Origin: 1162T-S-0a-05 sp050299435
GTDB taxonomy: Bacteria > Pseudomonadota > Gammaproteobacteria > Pseudomonadales > Cellvibrionaceae
Direction: 5' to 3'
NCBI GenBank assembly: GCA_050299435.1
Contig: JBNKVX010000006.1
Span: 1-64,000 of the forward strand
DNA length: 64,000 nucleotides
The translations under genes and the position numbers were made by a program. The notes beneath the pieces are model-generated. The model was not told where the DNA came from, searched no databases, and saw only the letters and a list, made by a program, of their open reading frames with translations. Below, piece by piece: positions 1-8,579 of this stretch (positions are counted from its first letter, which is position 1; every line of letters starts with the position of its first letter).

Positions 1-287
1 AGGTATTGGTTGACCCGGGTTTTGGGTTTGGCAAAACAGACGAACACAATCTTAATTTGTTAAAATCGCTCGCCCGATTCAAGACTTTAAAGGTCCCGAT
101 TTTGGTGGGATTGTCGAGAAAGTCAATGATCGGGCGGTTGTTGGGGCGCGAAGTGAATGAGCGACTTCCCGGTAGTTTGCTGCTTGCTTTGGCGGCGGCG
201 AAAAACGGGGCAAATATTGTGCGAGTGCACGATGTCCAGGCAACCGCGGATATGTTTAAACTCAGTCGAATAATTGGAGAAATTTAA
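1..287 (+). CDS. folP: Dihydropteroate synthase, C-terminal part (cut by window start)
   Basis: This is the 3' end of the folate-pathway enzyme that condenses para-aminobenzoate with pterin pyrophosphate in the cytoplasm. The frame is open from the first bases, so the gene enters from outside the window. The visible peptide has the family signature VDPGFGFGKT, the strand PILVGLSRKSMIG and the C-terminal VRVHDV motif with its substrate-contacting arginine and histidine. About 94 of roughly 280 residues are present. The stop TAA (285-287) shares its last A with the glmM start, which implies translational coupling. The folP-glmM pair is standard in gammaproteobacteria. Confidence 0.95.
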   Translation, partial: VLVDPGFGFGKTDEHNLNLLKSLARFKTLKVPILVGLSRKSMIGRLLGREVNERLPGSLLLALAAAKNGANIVRVHDVQATADMFKLSRIIGEI

Positions 288-1627
288 TGGGCCGTAAATA
301 TTTTGGAACGGACGGTATTCGCGGTTGCGTAGGTGAAGCGGAAATCACCCCGCAGTTTTTTTTAAAGCTCGGCTGGGCGGTTGGAAAAGTGCTTGCGGAT
401 AAAAATGGATCAACACCTGGTATGGTATTGATTGGAAAAGACACGCGTATTTCCGGATATATGTTTGAATCTGCTCTCGAAGCAGGACTGATATCAGCGG
501 GTGTTGATGTGGGCTTGCTCGGGCCGATGCCCACTCCGGCAATAGCTTACCTAACTCGAACCTTTCAAGCCCGTGCAGGAATAGTCATCAGTGCTTCTCA
601 TAACCCCTATACCGATAACGGGATCAAGCTGTTTAACACGGAAGGCACCAAACTGGCCGATGAAATTGAAATGGAAATTGAGGCGCAGCTAGAAAAGGAA
701 ATGGATACTGCTTTAAATCTGGGTAAAGCACGGCGAATTGAAGATGGAGAAGGTCGATACATTGAATACTGCAAAGGCACACTGCCTTGGGGATTTAGCT
801 TAAAGGGCTTAAACATAGTCATTGACTGCGCAAATGGAGCAACCTACAACATTGCTCCCAAAGTGTTTAAAGAGCTCGGTGCAAAAGTCATTGCCACGGC
901 GGTTTCTCCAGACGGTTTAAATATCAACCTCGAATGTGGATCAACTAAATTAAATGCATTGCAAAAACACGTGCTGGATGCCCAGGCAGACTTGGGTATT
1001 GCATTTGATGGCGATGGTGATCGCGTGATGTTTGTGGATGATAAAGGTGAGATTATTGATGGCGATCAGCTCTTATACATTATTGCAGCTCACAGGAAAA
1101 AAACCGGAGTAGCTTGTGATGGTGTGGTGGGAACCTTAATGAGCAATTTTGGTTTTGAGCAAGCGCTTGCGAAGCTGGAAATTCCATTTGAGCGCGCTAA
1201 AGTTGGTGACCGTTACGTTATTGAAGCCATGAATAACAATGGTTGGCAACTTGGTGGAGAGTCTTCTGGTCATATAGTCTGTAATGATGTAACCACAACG
1301 GGAGACGGCATTATTGCTGCGCTACAGGTATTGGCAGCACTGAAATGTGAAGATGTGCGTTTGCATGCGGTGAAAAAACGCATGCAGAAAACACCACAGT
1401 CAATGATCAATGTACGGACAGACAAAAAAATTGATTTAGATAAAAATGAGAGCATTAGATCAGCTATTGCCGAAGTAGAAGAGGCGCTATCCGGGGCTGG
1501 TAGGGTGTTATTGCGTCCATCGGGAACAGAGCCGCTTATTCGTGTGATGGTAGAGGGTGAGGATCATGCCCTTGTGGAGCGTTTGTGTCGACAACTCGCT
1601 TCTCAGGTAGAGATATTGGTGCGCTGA
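287..1627 (+). CDS. glmM: Phosphoglucosamine mutase
   Basis: This enzyme converts glucosamine-6-phosphate to glucosamine-1-phosphate for UDP-GlcNAc, and so feeds peptidoglycan and LPS. At 446 residues it has the normal family length. The alpha-D-phosphohexomutase motifs are all visible: the phosphoserine loop ISASHNP (the phosphorylated Ser should be Ser104, by analogy with E. coli Ser102), the Mg-binding loop DGDGDR at 241-246, the sugar-binding GGESSGH at 323-329 and the phosphate-binding RPSGTEP at 410-416. The ATG overlaps the folP stop by one base, and MGRKYFGTDGIRG is the expected N-terminus. No terminator separates it clearly from tpiA. Confidence 0.98.
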   Translation: MGRKYFGTDGIRGCVGEAEITPQFFLKLGWAVGKVLADKNGSTPGMVLIGKDTRISGYMFESALEAGLISAGVDVGLLGPMPTPAIAYLTRTFQARAGIVISASHNPYTDNGIKLFNTEGTKLADEIEMEIEAQLEKEMDTALNLGKARRIEDGEGRYIEYCKGTLPWGFSLKGLNIVIDCANGATYNIAPKVFKELGAKVIATAVSPDGLNINLECGSTKLNALQKHVLDAQADLGIAFDGDGDRVMFVDDKGEIIDGDQLLYIIAAHRKKTGVACDGVVGTLMSNFGFEQALAKLEIPFERAKVGDRYVIEAMNNNGWQLGGESSGHIVCNDVTTTGDGIIAALQVLAALKCEDVRLHAVKKRMQKTPQSMINVRTDKKIDLDKNESIRSAIAEVEEALSGAGRVLLRPSGTEPLIRVMVEGEDHALVERLCRQLASQVEILVR

Positions 1628-1655
1628 TATTCGTCGGCGCGTGCCCGCCCAGGGA

Positions 1656-1684
1656 TTGTATCCGTTGACATTCTTCGCTACCAT
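1656..1684 (+). promoter_or_regulatory. Candidate sigma70 promoter for tpiA-secG-tRNA-Leu
   Basis: The 138-bp gap between glmM and tpiA contains TTGTAT (1656-1661), a 17-bp spacer and TACCAT (1679-1684). Just downstream is a GC-rich inverted repeat (CCCC...GGGG near 1690-1706) that could fold in the leader. The match is moderate. A second TTGACA at 1665 has no -10 at suitable distance. A role for tpiA is inferred from position only. Confidence 0.4.
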
Positions 1685-1765
1685 GCACGCCCCCTGGTCC
1701 GGGGGGGATAAAACAGCACAAAGACACTCTTTTTTAAGACAAAAGTTAAGACAAAAGGCTAGCAA

Positions 1766-2506
1766 ATGCGACGACAAATAGTGATTGGGAACTGGAAAAT
1801 GAACGGTGATTCCCACTTCAATCGCGAACTGCTGTCGGATCTGACTTCTACTTGGACTGGAGTCCACCAAACGGAAGTGGCAGTGTGTGTTCCTTATCCC
1901 TATTTGGTAGCAGCAGCAGCCGACCTGGAAAATTCCAATATTGGACTGGGTGCTCAGGATTTAAGCAAAAATGATAATGGCGCATTTACAGGAGATGTAA
2001 GTGCCAGCATGTTGACTGATGTGGGCTGTCGTTATGTCATAGTGGGCCACTCTGAACGCAGAGAGTACCATCGCGAATCAAGCGAACTGGTTGCGCACAA
2101 ATTTAAAAAAGCCTACGAAAATGGTTTGATTCCAGTTCTTTGTATAGGTGAAACCCTGGAAGATAGGGAAGCTGAAAAAACCTTCGATGTAGTAGGTGGG
2201 CAGTTGCACAAAGTGGTGCACCTATGTGGTTTGGAAGGTGTAGCTAAAGGCATTATTGCCTATGAACCAGTTTGGGCAATAGGTACAGGCAAGTCAGCAA
2301 CACCACAAATGGCGCAGGATGTGCACTCCTATATTCGTGAAGTATTGGGCCCAGAAGGGGATCAAATTCGAATATTGTATGGTGGCAGTGTTAAGCCAGA
2401 TACAGCAGAAGAGTTGTTTAAGCAAAAAGATATTGACGGAGCCTTAGTGGGTGGTGCATCGCTAAAAGTTGATGACTTCGTTGCAATTTGTCGCGCGGCA
2501 GAATAA
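1766..2506 (+). CDS. tpiA: Triosephosphate isomerase
   Basis: This enzyme interconverts dihydroxyacetone phosphate and glyceraldehyde-3-phosphate in glycolysis and gluconeogenesis. It has 246 residues, the usual TIM-barrel length. Lys11 in NWKMN, the electrophilic His95 in VGHSERR and the catalytic base Glu167 in AYEPVWAIGTG are all present. The phosphate-binding loop GGSVKP is also intact. The ATG start gives the canonical RRQIVIGNWKMN opening. It is followed 51 bp downstream by secG, the usual gammaproteobacterial neighbour. Confidence 0.98.
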   Translation: MRRQIVIGNWKMNGDSHFNRELLSDLTSTWTGVHQTEVAVCVPYPYLVAAAADLENSNIGLGAQDLSKNDNGAFTGDVSASMLTDVGCRYVIVGHSERREYHRESSELVAHKFKKAYENGLIPVLCIGETLEDREAEKTFDVVGGQLHKVVHLCGLEGVAKGIIAYEPVWAIGTGKSATPQMAQDVHSYIREVLGPEGDQIRILYGGSVKPDTAEELFKQKDIDGALVGGASLKVDDFVAICRAAE

Positions 2507-2557
2507 GTAGCTAGCTTCGCGGCGAACGAAAATAGAGAGAGTTCACGAGACAGTTCA

Positions 2558-2962
2558 ATGGAAAATCTTATATTAATAGTTCATTTGTTGGTTGCGCTTG
2601 CCATTATTGGTTTGATCCTCCTTCAGCAGGGTAAAGGTGCAGAAATGGGTGCATCTTTTGGCGCGGGGGCATCACAAACATTGTTTGGATCAACCGGCTC
2701 GGGAAATTTCTTTTCGCGTATGACTGCGATACTTGCCACGGTGTTTTTTATTACAAGTTTTACTCTGGCAATAATGTCGAAGCAGCGTACTGGTGAGATT
2801 GTTGATGACGATCTTCCTCCTGCAGTGGAAGAGATTAAGTCGGATATGAGTATTGACAATATTCCCGAAGTGGACGACCTTTCTGAGGATCTTCCAGAGG
2901 TAGAAAACCCGGAAACGTCAACTGAAACGGACCTTCCCGACGTTTCAGAAACTGAAGAGTAG
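2558..2962 (+). CDS. secG: Preprotein translocase subunit SecG
   Basis: SecG is the small accessory subunit of the SecYEG channel in the inner membrane. The 134-residue product has two hydrophobic segments (about 3-22 and 53-73) joined by the conserved glycine-rich loop with QQGKGAEMGASFG and the LFG motif. After residue 78 comes a tail of about 55 residues very rich in Asp and Glu, longer than in E. coli (110 residues total). The gene ends four bases before tRNA-Leu, so the tRNA is probably co-transcribed and processed from the tpiA-secG message. Confidence 0.95.
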   Translation: MENLILIVHLLVALAIIGLILLQQGKGAEMGASFGAGASQTLFGSTGSGNFFSRMTAILATVFFITSFTLAIMSKQRTGEIVDDDLPPAVEEIKSDMSIDNIPEVDDLSEDLPEVENPETSTETDLPDVSETEE

Positions 2963-2966
2963 TATT

Positions 2967-3051
2967 GCCCAAGTGGTGGAATTGGTAGACACGCTATCTT
3001 GAGGGGGTAGTGGCGTAAGCTGTGCCGGTTCAAGTCCGGCCTTGGGCACCA
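2967..3051 (+). tRNA. tRNA-Leu (anticodon GAG)
   Basis: The sequence folds into a full class II tRNA. The 7-bp acceptor stem GCCCAAG/CTTGGGC is followed by an encoded ACCA. The anticodon stem CTATC/GGTAG closes the loop TTGAGGG, giving anticodon GAG. There is an extended variable arm and a T-arm GCCGG-TTCAAGT-CCGGC. The position behind secG is the classic gammaproteobacterial site for this tRNA. Confidence 0.96.
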
Positions 3052-3058
3052 TCTTAAG

Positions 3059-3081
3059 AAGTCAGCATTGCTGGCTTTTTT
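3059..3081 (+). terminator. Intrinsic terminator after tRNA-Leu
   Basis: An 8-bp hairpin with a 3-base loop (AAGTCAGC, ATT, GCTGGCTT) is followed by a run of six or more T. It would end the tpiA-secG-tRNA-Leu transcript and separate it from the tRNA-fMet promoter. Confidence 0.75.
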
Positions 3082-3113
3082 CATTTTGATGTTGCTTAAA
3101 GTCCCCGTCGTTC

Positions 3114-3142
3114 TTGACCTGGATGAGTCGCGTCCCTATAAT
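3114..3142 (+). promoter_or_regulatory. Strong sigma70 promoter for tRNA-fMet
   Basis: TTGACC (3114-3119), a 17-bp spacer and a perfect TATAAT (3137-3142) are followed at once by a GCGCCCCC stretch. A GC-rich discriminator next to the -10 is typical of stable-RNA promoters under stringent (ppGpp) control. That regulation is inferred from the sequence type. The mature tRNA begins about 72 bp downstream of the -10. Confidence 0.85.
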
Positions 3143-3213
3143 GCGCCCCCTCAGCAAGTGCAGACTTCGCTGAGTGTTGAACAGCAATAATTTTAGAATT
3201 GTTGAATTGCAGG

Positions 3214-3495
<282 letters not shown>

Positions 3496-3516
3496 CATGC
3501 TGTGTTCTGATTTTTA

Positions 3517-3541
3517 AGAGCCCCAATTAAGGGGCTTTTTA
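3517..3541 (+). terminator. Intrinsic terminator after tRNA-fMet repeats
   Basis: The stem AGCCCC/GGGGCT (3519-3524 and 3531-3536) with loop AATTAA runs into a T tract at 3536-3540. It should stop the tRNA-fMet/repeat transcript before the second repeat array, so rimP-nusA-infB probably needs its own promoter or read-through. Confidence 0.8.
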
Positions 3542-3630
3542 GTATTCAGAATACGGTCTATGGGCTAAAATAAACACTTCTTCGCAGTACAGAAGTGGAA
3601 TTTGAAATGGGCTATAGGCCCATTTTTTAT

Positions 3631-3916
3631 TTGCATGGACGCAATGTATGCCGCGGGCGCAGGAAGCGCAGGAGCGGCGATTTGCATGGACGCAAGGGTT
3701 GAAATTGCTCCCGGCAATTGTTCAACACTTCCCACATCCGTGTGGGTCGTATGCCGCGGGCGCAGGAAGCGCAGGAGCGGCGATTTGCATGGACGCAAGG
3801 GCTGAAATTGCTCCCGGCAATTATTCAGGCATTTCGCACACCCCCTGTGGGTCGTTTGTTGCTAATGCAGAATGCGCAGAAGCGGCAGTGTGCGTGGATG
3901 CAGTAGCGGAAATTGT
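3631..3916 (+). repeat. Tandem array of ~103-bp palindrome-rich repeats
   Basis: A unit starting at 3646 (GTATGCCGCGGGCGCAGGAA...) recurs nearly unchanged at 3749. A third, strongly decayed copy starts near 3851, and a partial copy precedes the array (TTTGCATGGACGCAA at 3631). Each full unit carries inverted repeats: GCCGC...GCGGC (3650-3654 and 3674-3678), AATTGC...GCAATT (3703-3708 and 3714-3719) and CCCACA-TCCG-TGTGGG (3731-3746). Reading frames through it give only low-complexity Ala/Gly/Cys peptides, so I do not call a gene. Together with the tRNA-derived repeats it fills the non-coding stretch 3291-3934. It may be a dispersed extragenic repeat family. Confidence 0.85.
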
Positions 3917-3934
3917 AGTTAAGAGGTTTATAAC

Positions 3935-4390
3935 TTGGCAGGCATGCAAACCCAGTTGGAAAACTTATTGGAACCTGTGGTGGTTTCGTTGGGTTGTCAG
4001 CTTTGGGGTTTGGATTACCGTGCACAAGGTAAGAAAAGTATATTAAGACTTTATATCGATAAACCTGGTGGAGTGCTGGTCGAAGACTGTGAAAGGGTGA
4101 GTCGACAGGTGAGCAGTGTATTGGACGTGGAAGATCCCATTGCAGGTGAATACGTTTTGGAAGTGTCTTCACCGGGTATGGATCGTAGTTTGTACAAACT
4201 TGAACAGTACGCTGAGTTTGTTGGAGAGACGCTCTCGGTAAAATTGCGTTTGCCTTATGAAGGGCGACGAAATTTTAAAGGTGTTCTCACAGGTTTGGAA
4301 AAAGATGAAGTGGTTTTGAGGGTGGAAGATGAAGAATATCTTTTACCTTTTGAAATAATTGAAAAGGCTAACCTGGTTCCCAGGTATTAG
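3935..4390 (+). CDS. rimP: Ribosome maturation factor RimP
   Basis: RimP binds the 30S precursor and helps its late assembly. The 151-residue product has the family pattern: an N-terminal domain with LRLYIDKPGGVLVEDCERVSRQ, the block VLDVEDPIAGEYVLEVSSPGMDR at about 65-87, and the C-terminal SH3-like part ending KANLVPRY. I chose the TTG at 3935 because AAGAGG (3921-3926) sits 8 bases upstream. The first ATG, at 3944, is too far from that ribosome site. The gene leads the rimP-nusA-infB-rbfA-truB cluster, directly after the repeat array. Confidence 0.93.
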   Translation: MAGMQTQLENLLEPVVVSLGCQLWGLDYRAQGKKSILRLYIDKPGGVLVEDCERVSRQVSSVLDVEDPIAGEYVLEVSSPGMDRSLYKLEQYAEFVGETLSVKLRLPYEGRRNFKGVLTGLEKDEVVLRVEDEEYLLPFEIIEKANLVPRY

Positions 4391-4444
4391 TGTGAGACAT
4401 TCGGTTTAATTTGGATTTCCTTTAACGGAATCAGAGGCAACTCA

Positions 4445-5938
4445 ATGAATAAAGAAATTTTGCTGGTCGCCGACGCTGTATCAAACGAAAAAGGCGTTGA
4501 TAAGGACATAATTTTTCAGGCGATAGAAATCGCGCTGGCAACGGCTACCAAAAAGCGTTACGACGAAGAAGCTACCATAGAGGTGCTTATCGACAGAAAG
4601 ACTGGCGACTACACAACTTTGCGTCGTTGGGAAGTAGTTGATGATGATACTCTGGCCGAATTGGGTACGCAGTTGACGACTGAGGAAGCGATAGAGAAAG
4701 ATCCAAACCTCAAGCCGGGTGATGTTTTTGAAGAACAGGTGGAAAACGTAGAATTTGGTCGTATTGCAGCACAAACTGCCAAGCAGGTTATTGTACAAAA
4801 AGTTCGCGAAGCAGAGCGTGCACAGGTTGTGGATCAATATCGTGACCGTGTGGGTGAGTTACTATCCGGTACAGTCAAAAAAGTCACGCGTGACAATATT
4901 ATTGTGGATTTAGGCAATAATGCTGAAGGTTTGTTGCCACGTGAAGAGTTAGTGGGCCGCGAAGTTTTTCGTATGAATGACCGCATTCGCGCAATGTTGA
5001 TGGATGTGCGACCGGAAGCGAGAGGTCCTCAATTGTATATGAGTCGCGCTTGCCCGGAGATGCTGATTGAATTATTTAAAATTGAAGTGCCGGAAATTTC
5101 TGAAGAGGTAATCTCTTTAAAAGCTGCAGCACGAGATCCAGGTTCGCGTGCAAAAATTGCAGTCTCAACTAATGATGGTCGGATTGATCCTGTAGGTGCT
5201 TGTGTGGGTATGCGCGGTTCTCGAGTTCAGGCCGTTTCAAATGAGTTGGGCAATGAACGCATTGATATCGTATTGTGGGACGACAGTGCACCACAATTTG
5301 TAATAAATGCGATGGCGCCTGCGGAAATTGAATCAATTGTTGTTGATGAAGAAAAAGGTTCAATGGATTTGGCTGTTAGCGAGGATAATCTTGCTCAAGC
5401 AATCGGGCGCGGAGGACAGAACGTACGTTTGGCTTCTGAGTTGACTGGTTGGGAAATTAATGTGATGAGCTCCGAGCAATGGAGCGAAAAACAAGCTGAA
5501 GAAGCTGGCAGCACGCGAGATGTGTTTATACAGGCGCTCGATGTAGAAGAAGATGTTGCGACCGTATTGGTGGAGGAAGGCTTTACCAGTTTAGAAGAAG
5601 TGGCTTATGTCCCGCTCGAAGAATTCCTCGCAATTGAAGGTTTTGATGAGGAAATTGCCAATGAATTACGTACGCGGGCAAAAGATGCCTTGTTAACGCA
5701 GGCATTGGCAAATGAAGAAAAAACAGCGGACAGTCAACCGGCGGAAGATTTATTGACTATGGAAGGTATGGACGATGTGCTGGCACAAACTCTGGCTTCT
5801 CGCGGGGTTGTCACCATGGAAGATTTGGCCGAACAAGCTATTGATGAACTCATGGAAATTGATGGCATGGATGAAGAGCGCGCAGGCGCGTTAATTATGA
5901 AAGCTCGCGAACCCTGGTTTGCAGAGGCAAGTGAATAA
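4445..5938 (+). CDS. nusA: Transcription termination/antitermination factor NusA
   Basis: NusA binds RNA polymerase and controls pausing, termination and rRNA antitermination. The 497 residues show the full gammaproteobacterial layout. An N-terminal polymerase-binding domain covers about 1-130 and an S1 domain about 135-200 (VDLGNNAEGLLPREEL). Two KH domains follow, with GMRGSRVQAVSNELG in the first and AIGRGGQNVRLASEL in the second. Two acidic helix-hairpin-helix repeats complete the C-terminus (from about 365). It lies 54 bp behind rimP. Confidence 0.98.
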   Translation: MNKEILLVADAVSNEKGVDKDIIFQAIEIALATATKKRYDEEATIEVLIDRKTGDYTTLRRWEVVDDDTLAELGTQLTTEEAIEKDPNLKPGDVFEEQVENVEFGRIAAQTAKQVIVQKVREAERAQVVDQYRDRVGELLSGTVKKVTRDNIIVDLGNNAEGLLPREELVGREVFRMNDRIRAMLMDVRPEARGPQLYMSRACPEMLIELFKIEVPEISEEVISLKAAARDPGSRAKIAVSTNDGRIDPVGACVGMRGSRVQAVSNELGNERIDIVLWDDSAPQFVINAMAPAEIESIVVDEEKGSMDLAVSEDNLAQAIGRGGQNVRLASELTGWEINVMSSEQWSEKQAEEAGSTRDVFIQALDVEEDVATVLVEEGFTSLEEVAYVPLEEFLAIEGFDEEIANELRTRAKDALLTQALANEEKTADSQPAEDLLTMEGMDDVLAQTLASRGVVTMEDLAEQAIDELMEIDGMDEERAGALIMKAREPWFAEASE

Positions 5939-5970
5939 GACTATACGGTAACGGGGATACGGACAAAAAT

Positions 5971-8556
5971 ATGGCTGATGTAACAGTAAGTGAACTCGCC
6001 AAGTCGGTAGGGGCTACCGTCGACAGAATACTCGCGCAAATGAAGCAGGCTGGTTTATCGCATGAGTCATCTGACGATGTTGTTACAGATGATGAAAAGC
6101 AAAAACTACTTGCCTTTCTTAAATCAAGCCACGGGGAAACAGCGGCTGAACCCAAGAAAATCACCTTAAAAAGAAAATCAACTACAACCTTGAAAACCGG
6201 CAGCGGCGCAGCGAAGAAAACAGTCAATGTTGAAGTTCGCAAGAAACGTACCTACGTCAAGAGAGAAGTTGTCGATGACGCCCCGCAAGATGATACGCTC
6301 ATTACGCAAACTCCAGAACCGACCGAACAATCCACAGCAGCGGATCCATCCCGGTCATTCGTTGATGATATCGAAGCTAAACGTGTAGCCGCTGCAGAAG
6401 CTCGACAAAAAGCGGATGAACAAGCTGCTGCAGAAAAAGAGCGACGCGATAAAGAAAAATCTGAAACAACTGATAAAACAAAGAAAGGAGTTCAAGCAGA
6501 GCCGGTCGGAGATGCACTTGTTACTGACGAGTCGCACCGTCATCACAAAAAAACGCGCGAAAAAGAAGACGAAGATGATGAGCTTGAAAATAAAAAGCAC
6601 AATAAAAAAGCCGGGAAGGCAGTAAAGAAAGTATTGGCTCCCAAGAAAGCTGCTTCTGTACTTGATTACGTAGAAGATGAAGAAGAAATTGAGGAAGTCA
6701 TTCACACGCCGAAACCTAAAAAATTAACAGCGAATTTAAGTGCTCGTCCGGTAATAAAGATTGCAGTAAACAAGCATGGCTTTAAAAAGCCGACAGATAA
6801 AATTGTGCACGATGTCGATATCCCGGAGACAATTACTGTTGCCGATCTGGCACAACGCATGAGTATTAAGGCGGGTGAAGCTGTAAAAACGCTGATGAAA
6901 ATGGGTACTATGGTTACGGCTAATCAAGCTATTGACCAGGAAACAGCACAGCTTCTGGTTGAGGAGCTTGGTCACAACCCTGTTCTTGTCAGTGCTGATG
7001 AAGTTGAAGAAAAGCTTCAGGAAGAAGTCAGTAACGATAATGCGAAAAAGATTGATAGAGCGCCGGTTGTTACGGTGATGGGACATGTTGACCACGGTAA
7101 AACGTCCTTGCTCGATTATATTCGTAAAGCCAAAGTTGCCGATGGTGAAGCGGGCGGTATTACTCAGCATATTGGTGCTTACCGTGTAAAAACGTCTCAC
7201 GGGAACCTGACTTTCCTGGATACGCCCGGACATGCTGCCTTTACAGCTATGCGAGCTCGTGGCGCCCAATGTACCGATATTGTAATTCTCGTTGTTGCTG
7301 CCGATGACGGTGTGATGCCGCAAACTGAAGAAGCGATACAACACGCTCGAGCAGCAGGTGTGCCTATTGTTGTAGCCATTAATAAAATTGATAAAGAAGC
7401 TGCTGATCCTGACCGTGTTAAAAACGAGTTGGCAACACGCGATGTGATTCCAGAAGATTGGGGTGGGGATACGCAGTTTATTCCTGTATCCGCGCATACT
7501 GGACAAGGTATCGAAGAACTCTTGGAGGCGGTGTCTTTGCAATCTGAACTGCTGGAGCTGAAAGCAGCTATTGATATTCCTGCTCGCGGTGTGGTGATCG
7601 AGTCGCGTATGGAAAAAGGCCGCGGTGTTGTTGCTACGGTATTGGTTCAAGCGGGTGAACTAAAAGCGGGAAATATTATGTTGGCGGGCCAAAGTTTTGG
7701 TCGTGTTCGAGCCATGACTAATGAGCTTGGACAGTCTGTCAAAGATGCCGGTCCATCTACTCCGGTGGAGTTGCTTGGATTGGATTCGCCACCAAATGCC
7801 GGTGACGAGTTTGTGGTTGTGCCAGACGAAAGAAAGGCGCGAGAAGTGGCAGAGTTTCGTACAGAGAAAGAACGTCAAGAAAAATTGCAACGGCATCATG
7901 CGGCAAAGCTGGAAAATATGTTTGCCAATATAGGCGAAGAAGAAACGAAAACGCTATCTATCGTATTGAAAACAGATGTTCGAGGATCTTTGGAAGCTAT
8001 TCAGTCTGCATTAGCGGAAATGGGGAATAATGAAGTACAGGTTAATATTATTGGCGGCGGTATCGGTGGTATAACCGAGAATGACGTAAACCTTGCTTTA
8101 ACCACTAATGCCATTGTTGTAGGTTTTAATGTGCGTGCCGATTCATCTGCACGAAAACTTGCTGAAAGTGAATCAGTAGAAGTGCGTTATTACAGCATCA
8201 TCTATCAATTAATCGATGAAGTGAAAGGTGCACTGTCTGGAATGCTTGAGCCAGAAAGAATTGAAGAGATTGTAGGTATTGCTGAGGTAAGAGACACATT
8301 CCGCTCACCGAAATTTGGTCAAGTAGCGGGTTGCATGGTTGTAGAAGGAACGGTGTACCGAAATAAACCTATTCGTGTCTTGCGTGACAATGTTGTGATT
8401 TTTGAAGGTGAGCTTGAATCACTGCGTCGCTTCAAAGACGATGTTAATGACGTGCGCAACGGTATGGAATGTGGCATCGGCGTTAAGAATTATGATGTAA
8501 AAGTCGGGGACCAAATTGAGGTCTTTGATGTAAAAGAAGTCGCACGCAAACTTTAA
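5971..8556 (+). CDS. infB: Translation initiation factor IF-2
   Basis: This GTPase places fMet-tRNA on the 30S subunit. The 861-residue protein starts with an IF2-N helical domain (VTVSELAKSVGATVDRILAQ) and a long charged Lys/Glu-rich linker (about 50-260). A second IF2-N-like segment near 280-345 precedes the G domain. G-box motifs are GHVDHGKTS (371-379), DTPGH (417-421) and NKID (471-474). Beta-barrel and C-terminal fMet-tRNA-binding domains follow (GGGIGGITENDVNLA; CGIGVKNYDVKVGDQIE). It is 32 bp behind nusA and 23 bp before rbfA, in the conserved operon order. Confidence 0.98.
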   Translation: MADVTVSELAKSVGATVDRILAQMKQAGLSHESSDDVVTDDEKQKLLAFLKSSHGETAAEPKKITLKRKSTTTLKTGSGAAKKTVNVEVRKKRTYVKREVVDDAPQDDTLITQTPEPTEQSTAADPSRSFVDDIEAKRVAAAEARQKADEQAAAEKERRDKEKSETTDKTKKGVQAEPVGDALVTDESHRHHKKTREKEDEDDELENKKHNKKAGKAVKKVLAPKKAASVLDYVEDEEEIEEVIHTPKPKKLTANLSARPVIKIAVNKHGFKKPTDKIVHDVDIPETITVADLAQRMSIKAGEAVKTLMKMGTMVTANQAIDQETAQLLVEELGHNPVLVSADEVEEKLQEEVSNDNAKKIDRAPVVTVMGHVDHGKTSLLDYIRKAKVADGEAGGITQHIGAYRVKTSHGNLTFLDTPGHAAFTAMRARGAQCTDIVILVVAADDGVMPQTEEAIQHARAAGVPIVVAINKIDKEAADPDRVKNELATRDVIPEDWGGDTQFIPVSAHTGQGIEELLEAVSLQSELLELKAAIDIPARGVVIESRMEKGRGVVATVLVQAGELKAGNIMLAGQSFGRVRAMTNELGQSVKDAGPSTPVELLGLDSPPNAGDEFVVVPDERKAREVAEFRTEKERQEKLQRHHAAKLENMFANIGEEETKTLSIVLKTDVRGSLEAIQSALAEMGNNEVQVNIIGGGIGGITENDVNLALTTNAIVVGFNVRADSSARKLAESESVEVRYYSIIYQLIDEVKGALSGMLEPERIEEIVGIAEVRDTFRSPKFGQVAGCMVVEGTVYRNKPIRVLRDNVVIFEGELESLRRFKDDVNDVRNGMECGIGVKNYDVKVGDQIEVFDVKEVARKL

Positions 8557-8579
8557 GTTTGCGTTTACTGAGCAGTGTT

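Noticed and set aside
2623..3084. Antisense frame spanning secG and tRNA-Leu
   Set aside because: It reads through a tRNA gene and the complement of secG and has no family features.
3602..4046. Overlapping frames giving Ala/Gly/Cys-rich peptides with CMDA repeats
   Set aside because: They exist only because the ~103-bp repeat units are open in several frames; one runs into rimP in another frame. No family resemblance or ribosome site.
6736..7650. Long antisense frame of 304 codons opposite infB
   Set aside because: Composition is typical of an antisense shadow, no known family features, and infB on the other strand is unambiguous.
8559..8579. Upstream TTG start for rbfA
   Set aside because: Adds seven residues not seen in RbfA relatives; ATG 8580 gives the expected N-terminus.
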